9,903 bases of DNA from Lentisphaerota bacterium (GTDB taxonomy: Bacteria; Verrucomicrobiota; Kiritimatiellia; JAAZAB01). The notes below the pieces were generated by a model. The model saw only the letters and a list, made by a program, of their open reading frames with translations. It had not been told where the DNA came from and did not search any database. How positions within the stretch are numbered: the stretch's first letter is position 1; each line of letters starts with the position of its first letter. Of the stretch, positions 1 to 7,494 are shown piece after piece. The stretch lies in assembly GCA_020201415.1 (NCBI GenBank), contig JAIVGW010000224.1, positions 1 to 9,903 of the forward strand, given 5' to 3'. The translations under genes and the position numbers were made by a program.

Positions 1-1262
1 CCATGATACTGGCCGATGCCCGTCATGTCATTGCCGCCGACGCCAGCGCTCGCGCCGGAAAGTGGGAAAAAGCCAAATTTATGGGGCGTGAACTGACAGG
101 CAAGACCGTCGGCGTCGTGGGCCTGGGAAATATTGGCCAACTGGTTGCCAGACGCCTGGCCGGATTCAACGTCAAACTGCTGGGTTTTGACCCGATCATG
201 TCCATGGAACGCGCCAATGAAATCGACGTGGAACTGGTGGAGTTGAACGAACTTTTCGCGCGGGTGGATTACGTTTCATTGCACATCCCTGAAAATGACG
301 AAACACGCGGCATGATCAATGCCGAGTTGCTCGACCGCCTGCAGCCCGGCGCCACCCTGATTAACTGCGCCCGCGCCGGCATCATCGACGAACAGGCTCT
401 GAGGAAAATCAAGGCCGAGCGCAAGCTGCGGTTCTTGAACGATGTTTACCCCAAAGACACCGAAGGCCCCAAGAGCATAGCTGACATTGCCGACATTATG
501 CTGCCCCATATCGGCGCCAGCACCATCGAGGCCAACACCAACGCCGCCCGCCGCGCCGCCGAGGAGCTGATCGATCTGGACGCCAAGGGCATTACCAGTT
601 TTATTGTCAACCGCGCCGTTCCGGAAGGACTGGACGAGGCCTACGGCCGCCTGGCCTTCACCATCACCAAGCTCTGCCGGCATCTGCTGGGACCCTGCGC
701 CAAACTCAAGGCCATGGAAAGCAGTTTCTACGGCAATCTGGCGCCCTTCGGCGACTGGCTGATGATCCCCATCGTGACGGCGCTCGGCGACAAGATCGAC
801 CAGCCACTGGACCACAAGGCCGCCCGCCAGTATCTGGAGGAGATGGGTGTCACCATCAACAACCGCGAGCCTGACGCCCGTAAAAAATTCGACAACTCGA
901 TCACCATCGACCTGGTCGGCAGTCTGGATGCCGGCAAGCTGCAACGCGTCAGCGTGCGCGGCACGGTGACCGAAGGAGTCCTGATGATCTCCCGTATCAA
1001 CGACTTCGACAAGATGTATTTCGAACCCAGCGGCCCGACGGTATTCTTCATTTACAAGGACCGCCCCGGCGTATTGGGCCAGATCGGGGCCGCCCTGGCG
1101 CAATCGGATATCAACATCGAAGATGTGCGCAATCCCCATCACGCCCGGCTCAACCAATCGTTGGCCATTATGAAGGTTAACAGACCCGTGGCGCCGGAAA
1201 TCATGGCAGCCATCACCCGCGACATCGAGGCGCAGTCAGCTTTCTATTACAATTTCGGCTGA
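1..1262 (+). CDS. serA: D-3-phosphoglycerate dehydrogenase, 3' part (5' end outside window)
   Basis: This enzyme oxidises 3-phosphoglycerate with NAD+ to 3-phosphohydroxypyruvate, the first step of cytosolic serine synthesis. The reading frame is open from base 3 to the TGA at 1260-1262 (419 codons). The ATG at 3 is internal, because the gene's N-terminal substrate domain, roughly 110 residues in the family, is missing. Numbering from base 3, the NAD-binding GLGNIG is at residues 40-45, the substrate/catalytic arginine is in NCARAG (R124), and the catalytic histidine is in LPHIGAST (H169). A region of about 215-330 resembles the intervening (ASB-type) domain of long SerA proteins. Residues 346-410 form an ACT domain (VFFIYKDRPGVLGQIG), the usual site of serine feedback. 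The stretch between R124 and H169 is unusual: the common DVFxxEP motif is replaced by NDVYPKDTEG and the following loop is about 8 residues shorter than in E. coli SerA. E154 is the likely catalytic glutamate. A related 2-hydroxyacid dehydrogenase is possible, but the ACT domain favours SerA. Confidence 0.87.
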   Translation, partial: MILADARHVIAADASARAGKWEKAKFMGRELTGKTVGVVGLGNIGQLVARRLAGFNVKLLGFDPIMSMERANEIDVELVELNELFARVDYVSLHIPENDETRGMINAELLDRLQPGATLINCARAGIIDEQALRKIKAERKLRFLNDVYPKDTEGPKSIADIADIMLPHIGASTIEANTNAARRAAEELIDLDAKGITSFIVNRAVPEGLDEAYGRLAFTITKLCRHLLGPCAKLKAMESSFYGNLAPFGDWLMIPIVTALGDKIDQPLDHKAARQYLEEMGVTINNREPDARKKFDNSITIDLVGSLDAGKLQRVSVRGTVTEGVLMISRINDFDKMYFEPSGPTVFFIYKDRPGVLGQIGAALAQSDINIEDVRNPHHARLNQSLAIMKVNRPVAPEIMAAITRDIEAQSAFYYNFG

Positions 1263-1318
1263 TTGCGCCCCGCCGACTGCGCCAGGTTGTTGCCGGCATA
1301 GACAACTTACAATTTTGT

Positions 1319-1354
1319 ATGTATATTTGATTTAGAATACATTTTTGTTGTTTT
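1319..1354 (+). terminator. possible weak terminator after serA
   Basis: A perfect 6-bp inverted repeat, ATGTAT (1319-1324) and ATACAT (1337-1342), is followed by a T-rich run (1342-1354). The stem contains only two G-C pairs, so it would be weak. A second small hairpin, GTTGT (1286-1290) with ACAAC (1302-1306), lies closer to the serA stop but has no good T tract. Termination somewhere here is expected because the next gene has its own promoter, but neither hairpin is convincing alone. Confidence 0.22.
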
Positions 1355-1398
1355 CAACTAAACAAACACCAACCATCAAATTAGATGGCCACACCACA

Positions 1399-1429
1399 GA
1401 GACATCCACAAGCTTGTTCGAATTATAAT
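1399..1429 (+). promoter_or_regulatory. possible sigma-70-type promoter upstream of glnA
   Basis: A perfect TATAAT lies at 1424-1429. The best -35 match is GAGACA (1399-1404), four of six bases but with a long 19-bp spacer; there is no TG extension. Transcription would start near 1436, about 110 bases upstream of the predicted sigma-54 start. The layout recalls the E. coli glnA pair glnAp1 (sigma-70) and glnAp2 (sigma-54). A TATAAT can occur by chance in this AT-rich stretch. Confidence 0.3.
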
Positions 1430-1518
1430 CTTTAAGAGTTGAGGTTAAACGCATAACATATTCGCCTATAACCGGCAAAATATTTTGCGCAATTTTTTTA
1501 CACCAACAACAACTATGG

Positions 1519-1535
1519 TTGGCATGATATTTGCT
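1519..1535 (+). promoter_or_regulatory. sigma-54 (RpoN) -24/-12 promoter of glnA
   Basis: TTGGCATGATATTTGCT matches the RpoN consensus (TGGCACG-N4-TTGCW) with only C to T at one position. The invariant GG (1521-1522) and GC (1533-1534) are separated by exactly 10 bases, as sigma-54 requires. Predicted transcription start is about 1546, giving a 44-base leader before glnA. Sigma-54 promoters need an enhancer-binding activator such as NtrC; glnA is a classic target under nitrogen limitation. No canonical NtrC dyad is visible upstream. Confidence 0.85.
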
Positions 1536-1541
1536 TTATAC

Positions 1542-1553
1542 TAAGACGTCTTA
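1542..1553 (+). promoter_or_regulatory. 12-bp perfect palindrome at the predicted glnA transcription start
   Basis: TAAGACGTCTTA is its own reverse complement. It spans about -4 to +8 relative to the start expected from the sigma-54 element. This is where a dimeric repressor could block initiation, but no known regulator motif is recognised. The operator role is inference. Confidence 0.4.
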
Positions 1554-1576
1554 CTTTTATCGGTTATACAACCATC

Positions 1577-1582
1577 AGGAGG
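1577..1582 (+). promoter_or_regulatory. ribosome binding site of glnA
   Basis: A perfect AGGAGG lies 7 bases before the ATG at 1590. It fixes the glnA start and suggests strong translation. It is the best Shine-Dalgarno sequence in the window. Confidence 0.9.
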
Positions 1583-1589
1583 AAACAGC

Positions 1590-3014
1590 ATGGACGGTAT
1601 CAAGACTGCAAGCGATGTGATTGAACTCATCAAGCGTGAAAAGGTGGAGGTGGTGGACTTCCGGTTTATGGATTTTCCCGGCCTGTGGCAGCACTTCTCG
1701 GTGCCGGCGGCGGAAGTCAGCGAAAGCACTTTTGAACGCGGCTTGGGATTCGACGGCTCGAGCATTCGCGGCTGGCAGGTGATCAACGAATCCGATATGC
1801 TGGTCAAGCCGGAGCCGGTCACGGCTTTCATTGACCCCTTTTTCAAGGCGCGCACCCTGGTGATGATCTGCAATATCTGCGACCCGATCACCGGCGAAGC
1901 CTACACCCGCGACCCGCGCAACATCGCGCGCAAGGCGGAAGCCTACCTCAAGCAGACCGGCCTGGCCGACACGGGCTTCATGGGCCCGGAAGCCGAATTC
2001 TTCATCTTCGACGACATCCGCTTCGATCAAAACGAGCATGAGGGCTATTACCACATCGAATCGAACGAAGGCCGCTGGAATACCGGCCGGGTGGAAAACC
2101 CCAACCTGGGCTACAAGCCGCGCTACAAGGAAGGCTATTTCCCCGTACCCCCGACCGACAGTCTGCAGGATATCCGCAGCGAAATGATGCTGACTCTGGA
2201 AAAGATCGGCGTGGCGATCGAGGCTCAGCACCACGAGGTGGCCACCGGCGGACAGTGTGAAATCGACATGCGCTTCTCGCCGCTGCTGGAAGCCGGTGAC
2301 AAGATGCTGAAATACAAATATGTCATCAAGAACGTGGCGCGCGCGCACAACAAAACCGTGACGTTCATGCCCAAGCCCATGTTCAACGACAACGGCAGCG
2401 GCATGCATGTCCACGTTTCGCTGTGGAAGGACAACAAAAACCTGTTCGCCGGCGATGGTTATGGCGGCATGTCGGAAATGGCCATGTTCGCCATCGGCGG
2501 CATCCTGAAGCACGCGGCTTCCCTGCTGGCCTTTGTCAGCCCCACGACCAATAGCTACAAGCGGCTGGTGCCGGGCTTCGAGGCCCCGGTCAATCTGGCC
2601 TATTCCCGGCGCAACCGCAGCGCGGCAATACGGATTCCCATGTATTCGCCGTCGGAAAACGCCAAGCGTATCGAATTCCGTTGCCCGGACCCCAGTTGCA
2701 ACCCTTATCTGGCGATGTCGGCCATCCTGATGGCGGTGCTGGACGGGATTCTCAACAAGATCGACCCCGGCGCGCCGCTGGACAAGGACATCTACGACCT
2801 GCCGCCCGACGAGGCCGCGAAGGTGCCCAAGACCCCCGGCAACTTGCGTGACGCCCTGAACGCTCTGGCCGCGGATCATGAATACCTGCTGCGCGGTGAT
2901 GTTTTTACCCAGGATGTAATCGATACCTGGATCAACTACAAGATGAAGAACGAGGTACAAGCCCTGGACCTGCGACCCCATCCGTGGGAATTCGCGTTGT
3001 ATTATGATATTTAA
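1590..3014 (+). CDS. glnA: glutamine synthetase, type I (GSI-beta-like)
   Basis: GlnA condenses glutamate and ammonia with ATP to glutamine in the cytosol; type I enzymes are dodecamers. The 474 residues compare with 469 in E. coli, and key residues are offset by a constant +5. D55 lies in the GFDGSS loop (E. coli D50). Metal ligands E134 and E136 are in GPEAEFF, E216 and E224 in the HHEVATGG region, and H273 in NGSGMHVH. E362 and R364 are in RIEFR. The ATP-site KPMF and NGSGMH block and NRSAAIRIP are intact. Y402 in IYDLPP matches the adenylylation tyrosine (E. coli Y397), so covalent regulation by a GlnE-type adenylyltransferase is likely, though none is encoded here. The start is set by the AGGAGG at 1577-1582. 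The promoter is the sigma-54 element at 1519-1535. The 3' end overlaps gltB by 11 bases. Confidence 0.98.
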   Translation: MDGIKTASDVIELIKREKVEVVDFRFMDFPGLWQHFSVPAAEVSESTFERGLGFDGSSIRGWQVINESDMLVKPEPVTAFIDPFFKARTLVMICNICDPITGEAYTRDPRNIARKAEAYLKQTGLADTGFMGPEAEFFIFDDIRFDQNEHEGYYHIESNEGRWNTGRVENPNLGYKPRYKEGYFPVPPTDSLQDIRSEMMLTLEKIGVAIEAQHHEVATGGQCEIDMRFSPLLEAGDKMLKYKYVIKNVARAHNKTVTFMPKPMFNDNGSGMHVHVSLWKDNKNLFAGDGYGGMSEMAMFAIGGILKHAASLLAFVSPTTNSYKRLVPGFEAPVNLAYSRRNRSAAIRIPMYSPSENAKRIEFRCPDPSCNPYLAMSAILMAVLDGILNKIDPGAPLDKDIYDLPPDEAAKVPKTPGNLRDALNALAADHEYLLRGDVFTQDVIDTWINYKMKNEVQALDLRPHPWEFALYYDI

Positions 3015-6000
3015 AACATCCCACCAGTCTTCGGAGCCCGGGCTTTACCGCCCGGACTTCGAACGCGCCAACTGCGGTGTGGGATTTGTCGTGCGACTCA
3101 ACAACCTGGCGGATCACGAAGTGGTCCGCCAGGCATCGACAATTCTGCAGAATATGTCGCATCGCGGCGCCGCCGGCGGCGATGAAGACACCGGCGACGG
3201 CGCCGGCATCATGCTGCAGGTCCCGGACACCCTGTTGCGCATGTCGCTGTCTGCGGACCTGCCGCCGGCAGGCGCCTACGGCGCGGCCATGGTCTTCATG
3301 CCGCGCGCGCCAGCGGCGGCCGCGCGCTGTCGGGGCGCCGTGGAACAGGAGGCGGCGGCCGCTCAATTGCCGGTGCTTGCCTGGCGTCAGGTGCCACTCC
3401 GCGGCGAGGCCCTGGGCGCTCAGGCGCGCAATAACTGCCCCGACATCATGCAATGCGTCGTGACCGACCAGTCCGCCGACCCGGACACCTTGGAACAGCG
3501 GTTGTTTTGCCTGCGCCGCCGCATCGAACGGCGCCTGGAGTCGGAGCCGGACTTCTACATTGTCAGCTGCTCCAGCCGCACCATGGTTTACAAAGGCCTG
3601 ATGATGGCCGCGCAACTGCCGGAGTTTTATCCCGACCTGCAGAACCCGGCGACCACCAGCACGCTGGCGCTGGTGCACCAGCGCTTCAGCACCAACACCT
3701 TCCCTTCCTGGCCTCTGGCCCAGCCCTTCCGCTGCCTGGCGCACAACGGGGAAATCAACACCCTGCGCGGCAATCTGAGCCAGATGAGCGCCAGGGAACG
3801 CGCGCTGCGGACACCGCATCTGCCGGCCTTGTCTGATTTGCTGCCAGTGCTGGATCGCCACGGCAGCGATTCGGCCTGCCTGGACAGCGCCATGGAACTG
3901 CTGATGGCGGCCGGCCGCGACATGCCACACGCTCTGCTGATACTGATCCCGGGCGCCTGGGGCGCGAAGTATCCCATGGGGCCGGACCTGCGCGGTTTCT
4001 TCGAATATCATGCCGGTCTGATGGAACCATGGGACGGGCCGGCCACCGTCCTTTTCAGCAATGGCCGGCGCATCGGCGCGCTGCTGGACCGCAACGGGCT
4101 GCGGCCGGCGCGCTACACGCTCACCACCGATGACCGCATGATTCTGGCCTCGGAAGACGGTGTGCTGGACCTGCCGCCGGAACAAATATTGCGCCGGGGC
4201 TCGTTGCGGCCGGGGCAGATGCTGATTGCCGCGCCCGATCTGGGACGCATTATTTACGACGGTGAAATCAAGGCGGCTTGCGCCCGGCGTCAACCATATC
4301 GTCGCTGGGTGGACGAAAACAAAATAACACTGCATGGGTTTTTCGATGCCGTGGCCCCGCTGCAACCGGATCGCGCCATACTGCCCGCCCGGCAGCGGCT
4401 GTTCGGTTATACCCGCGAAGATCTGCGCCTGATCATTGAGCCCATGGCTTCCCAAGGCCAGGAAGCCGTAGGTTCCATGGGTAATGATGCGCCCCTGGCG
4501 GTTTTTTCCGAGCAGCCGCAACTATTGTTCAATTATTTCCGGCAACTCTTCGCCCAGGTGACCAACCCGCCGCTTGATCCCATCCGCGAGGAACTGGTCA
4601 TGTCGCTGATGACTTTCATCGGTAATGCCCCCAATATCCTGGAGGAGAATCCGCGTCATGCCCGCCTGATCAAGCTGCGGCATCCCATTCTGACCAATGA
4701 GGATGTGCAGCGCATCCGCACTCTGAACGAAAAAGCTTTTGCCGCCCGCACCCTACCCATCGGCTTCCCCCGTGGCGGCGACGGACAGGCGTTGGAGACA
4801 GCGCTACGCGAGCTGGCTACCACCGCCAACGCGACAGTGCGCGGTGGCGCGCCGGTGCTGATTTTAAGTGATCGCGACCTGCCGCCGGAACTGACGCCGA
4901 TTCCATCCCTGCTGGCGGTTTCCGCCGTCAACCAGCAATTGCGACGCGCCGGCATCCGCACCGGCGCCGGCCTGATTGTTGAAACCGGCGAAGCCCGCGA
5001 AGTCATGCACATGGCCCTGCTGCTGGGATTCGGCGCCACGGCGATCAACCCCTATCTGGCCTTCGAAACCGTGGCCCAAATGGCGCTTGACGAAGATTTA
5101 CGCGAATCACCAAGTGTGGCCCAGGCCCTGGACAACTACATCCACGCCCTCTGCAAGGGGCTTCTGAAGATCATGTCCAAGATGGGCATCTCCACCCTGC
5201 GCAGCTACCGCGGCGCCCAGGTCTTTGAAGCGGTGGGACTGAGCCGCAAATTGACGGAGGAATGGTTCGGCGGCTGCCTGTCACGGGTGGATGGCGCCGG
5301 TTTAGCGGAAATAGCCACCGCCGCCAATGCCCGCCGCCAGGCCGCGGACTCGCAACAGGTTTTTCTGCCGACCGGCGGCGCCTATCAGTATCGCGCCGAC
5401 GGCGAACGCCATCTGTGGACGCCGCAGACCATCCACAAGTTGCAGCAGGCGGCCCGGCGCAACGATACCCGGATTTACCGTGAATATAGCGCACTGATAA
5501 ACAACCAGGCTGACCGCTGTATCACCCTGCGCGGCGCATGGCGGCTGCGCCCCGCGCCCGTCCCCCTGGCGCTGGACGAAGTGGAGCCGGCCGCAGGCAT
5601 TGTCCGGCGCTTTGTCACCGGCGCGATGTCTTTGGGCTCACTCAGCCCGGAGGCGCACGAAACCATTGCCATGGCCATGAACCGGCTGCAGGCCGCCAGC
5701 AACAGCGGCGAAGGCGGCGAGGATCCCGCGCGCTACCATGCGCCGCCGGGCGCCGATAACCGCTGCAGCGCCATCAAGCAGATTGCCAGCGGCCGCTTCG
5801 GCGTCACCACTGCCTATCTGGTAAACGCCCGCGAACTTCAAATCAAGATCTCCCAGGGCGCCAAGCCCGGCGAAGGCGGCCAATTGCCCGGCCATAAGGT
5901 TGACCTGGAGATTGCCCGTGTGCGGCACTCCACCCCCGGCGTGACCCTGATTTCGCCGCCGCCGCATCATGACATCTACTCTATCGAAGACCTGGCGCAA

Positions 6001-7494
6001 CTAATTCACGATCTGCGGGTCGTCAACCCCACCGCCCGTATTTCGGTCAAACTGGTCGCTGAAGCCGGCGTGGGAGCCGTGGCCGCCGGTGTGGTCAAGG
6101 CCGGCGCCGACATGATCCTGATCAGCGGCGCGGACGGCGGCACCGGCGCTGCGCCGTTGTCGTCCATCAAGTACGCCGGCATTCCCTGGGAAATCGGCCT
6201 GGCCGAAACCCAGCAGACCCTGACGCGCAACGGACTACGCAAACGCGTGCGCCTGCAGGCCGACGGCCAGCTGCGCACCGGACGCGACGTGGTGATCGCC
6301 GCGCTGCTGGGCGCCGAGGAATTCGGCTTCGCCACGGCGCCATTGGTGGTTTGCGGCTGTGTGATGATGCGTAAATGCCATCAGAACACCTGTCCGGTGG
6401 GCGTCGCCACCCAGAACCCGGAATTGCGCCGGCGGTTTGCCGGCCGCCCGGAACACCTGGTAAATTTCTTCACCATGCTGGCGGAAGAAGTGCGTGAATT
6501 GCTGGCAACATTGGGACTGCGCAGCCTGGATGAAGCCATCGGCCGCACCGACCTGCTGGAGCCACCGCCGCCCGCGGGCGCCCACGGCATGGATTACAGC
6601 GCCATCCTGAAGCCGCTTGAAACACCCCCCGTCCGGCACGATCCACGCCAGTGCCCGCCGGCGCCCGTGACCCTGGACCGTCAATTCTGGCCCGCCGTGG
6701 AAGAGGCCATGAATCATAACCGACCGTTCACTTTCGAAGTACCAATCCGTAATACCGACCGCGCCGTCGGCGCGGCCCTGGCCGGCGAACTGGCGCGCAT
6801 GGAGGCGGCCTTGCCGCAGGACTTCATTACCGGCAATTTCCACGGAGTCGCCGGACAGAGCTTCGGAGCCTTTGCCGTGCAGGGTATGACCTTGACCGTC
6901 ACGGGCGCGGTCAATGATTATCTGGGCAAGGGCCTGGCCGGTGGACGCTTGATCGTAAAACCGGCCGTCCTGCGTCATGACCCCGACGACCAACCCGATG
7001 TGATTGCCGGCAACACCCTGCTGTACGGCGCGACCAGCGGCGAGGTTTATCTGGCCGGCGCGGCCGGCGAGCGCTTCGCCGTGCGCAACAGCGGCGCGCA
7101 CGCCGTAGTCGAGGGAGTCGGCAGCCACGGCTGTGAATACATGACCGGAGGCCGTGTGGTGGTGCTCGGACCCACCGGGCTGAATTTCGGCGCCGGCATG
7201 AGCGGCGGCCTGGCCTATGTGCTGGATGCCAACCGTGATTTCGACAACCGCTGCAATCTGGACATGGTTGATCTGGAATCGCTGACCGATGCCGGGGACG
7301 AGCAGGAACTGCTGAACCTGATTCGCGCGCATCACCGCTATACCGGTAGCCGGCGAGCCGGCGCCATTCTTAATGACTGGGAAGTTTGCCGCACCCTCTT
7401 CGTCAAGGTCTTCCCGATGGAATACCGGCGCGTCCTGGGCCAGATGAGTCAGGCCGATCAGGCTACGCACCGACCGGAGGTGTCCCATGGGTAA
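3004..7494 (+). CDS. gltB: glutamate synthase (NADPH) large subunit
   Basis: GltB hydrolyses glutamine, channels the ammonia to 2-oxoglutarate and forms glutamate on its FMN site with electrons from GltD. The 1496 residues are full family length. C24 in NCGVGFVV is the class II amidotransferase nucleophile, so a 23-residue propeptide should be removed. HQRFSTNTFPSW (about 225-236) and HNGEIN (247-252) complete the amidotransferase domain. The central domain holds MGNDAPLA (from 492; usually MGDD). The FMN domain runs from about 860, with MSLGS (875 on) and PGEGGQLPG (955-963). C1119, C1125 and C1130 are the 3Fe-4S ligands in C-x5-C-x4-C spacing. The glycine-rich beta-helix domain covers about 1240-1450. 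The ATG at 3004 lies inside the end of glnA and is the only usable start before C24. It has only a weak Shine-Dalgarno (GGGA near 2986), so coupling to glnA translation is likely. The stop overlaps the gltD start. Confidence 0.97.
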   Translation: MIFKTSHQSSEPGLYRPDFERANCGVGFVVRLNNLADHEVVRQASTILQNMSHRGAAGGDEDTGDGAGIMLQVPDTLLRMSLSADLPPAGAYGAAMVFMPRAPAAAARCRGAVEQEAAAAQLPVLAWRQVPLRGEALGAQARNNCPDIMQCVVTDQSADPDTLEQRLFCLRRRIERRLESEPDFYIVSCSSRTMVYKGLMMAAQLPEFYPDLQNPATTSTLALVHQRFSTNTFPSWPLAQPFRCLAHNGEINTLRGNLSQMSARERALRTPHLPALSDLLPVLDRHGSDSACLDSAMELLMAAGRDMPHALLILIPGAWGAKYPMGPDLRGFFEYHAGLMEPWDGPATVLFSNGRRIGALLDRNGLRPARYTLTTDDRMILASEDGVLDLPPEQILRRGSLRPGQMLIAAPDLGRIIYDGEIKAACARRQPYRRWVDENKITLHGFFDAVAPLQPDRAILPARQRLFGYTREDLRLIIEPMASQGQEAVGSMGNDAPLAVFSEQPQLLFNYFRQLFAQVTNPPLDPIREELVMSLMTFIGNAPNILEENPRHARLIKLRHPILTNEDVQRIRTLNEKAFAARTLPIGFPRGGDGQALETALRELATTANATVRGGAPVLILSDRDLPPELTPIPSLLAVSAVNQQLRRAGIRTGAGLIVETGEAREVMHMALLLGFGATAINPYLAFETVAQMALDEDLRESPSVAQALDNYIHALCKGLLKIMSKMGISTLRSYRGAQVFEAVGLSRKLTEEWFGGCLSRVDGAGLAEIATAANARRQAADSQQVFLPTGGAYQYRADGERHLWTPQTIHKLQQAARRNDTRIYREYSALINNQADRCITLRGAWRLRPAPVPLALDEVEPAAGIVRRFVTGAMSLGSLSPEAHETIAMAMNRLQAASNSGEGGEDPARYHAPPGADNRCSAIKQIASGRFGVTTAYLVNARELQIKISQGAKPGEGGQLPGHKVDLEIARVRHSTPGVTLISPPPHHDIYSIEDLAQLIHDLRVVNPTARISVKLVAEAGVGAVAAGVVKAGADMILISGADGGTGAAPLSSIKYAGIPWEIGLAETQQTLTRNGLRKRVRLQADGQLRTGRDVVIAALLGAEEFGFATAPLVVCGCVMMRKCHQNTCPVGVATQNPELRRRFAGRPEHLVNFFTMLAEEVRELLATLGLRSLDEAIGRTDLLEPPPPAGAHGMDYSAILKPLETPPVRHDPRQCPPAPVTLDRQFWPAVEEAMNHNRPFTFEVPIRNTDRAVGAALAGELARMEAALPQDFITGNFHGVAGQSFGAFAVQGMTLTVTGAVNDYLGKGLAGGRLIVKPAVLRHDPDDQPDVIAGNTLLYGATSGEVYLAGAAGERFAVRNSGAHAVVEGVGSHGCEYMTGGRVVVLGPTGLNFGAGMSGGLAYVLDANRDFDNRCNLDMVDLESLTDAGDEQELLNLIRAHHRYTGSRRAGAILNDWEVCRTLFVKVFPMEYRRVLGQMSQADQATHRPEVSHG
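7476..7482 (+). promoter_or_regulatory. ribosome binding site of gltD, inside the gltB 3' end
   Basis: GGAGGTG lies 4 bases before the ATG at 7487 and inside gltB codons. It supports the overlapping start and allows gltD initiation by ribosomes finishing gltB. Confidence 0.8.

Noticed and set aside
1373..1388. Small inverted repeat CCATC and GATGG
   Set aside because: Only 5 bp per arm in an AT-rich gap; chance occurrence is likely and no regulator motif fits.
1467..1568. Inverted repeat TATAACCG (1467-1474) and CGGTTATA (1561-1568) flanking the glnA promoter
   Set aside because: An 8-bp inverted match about 86 bases apart is expected roughly once by chance in a gap of this size.
1575..2981. 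Long minus-strand open frame (468 codons) opposite glnA
   Set aside because: It is an antisense shadow of glnA: GC-rich codons on the + strand leave the opposite frame free of stops. The protein has no recognisable domain and glnA is unmistakable.
4477..4488. MGND in GltB instead of the usual MGDD
   Set aside because: A conservative single change in an otherwise normal central domain; not evidence of lost function.
2932..4521. Minus-strand open frame of 529 codons opposite the gltB 5' half
   Set aside because: Low-complexity, Q/A/R/G-rich translation with no family resemblance; lies wholly across real glnA and gltB coding sequence.
6235..7488. Minus-strand open frame of 417 codons opposite the gltB 3' part
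   Set aside because: Shadow of the conserved FMN and beta-helix domains of gltB; no motif of its own.
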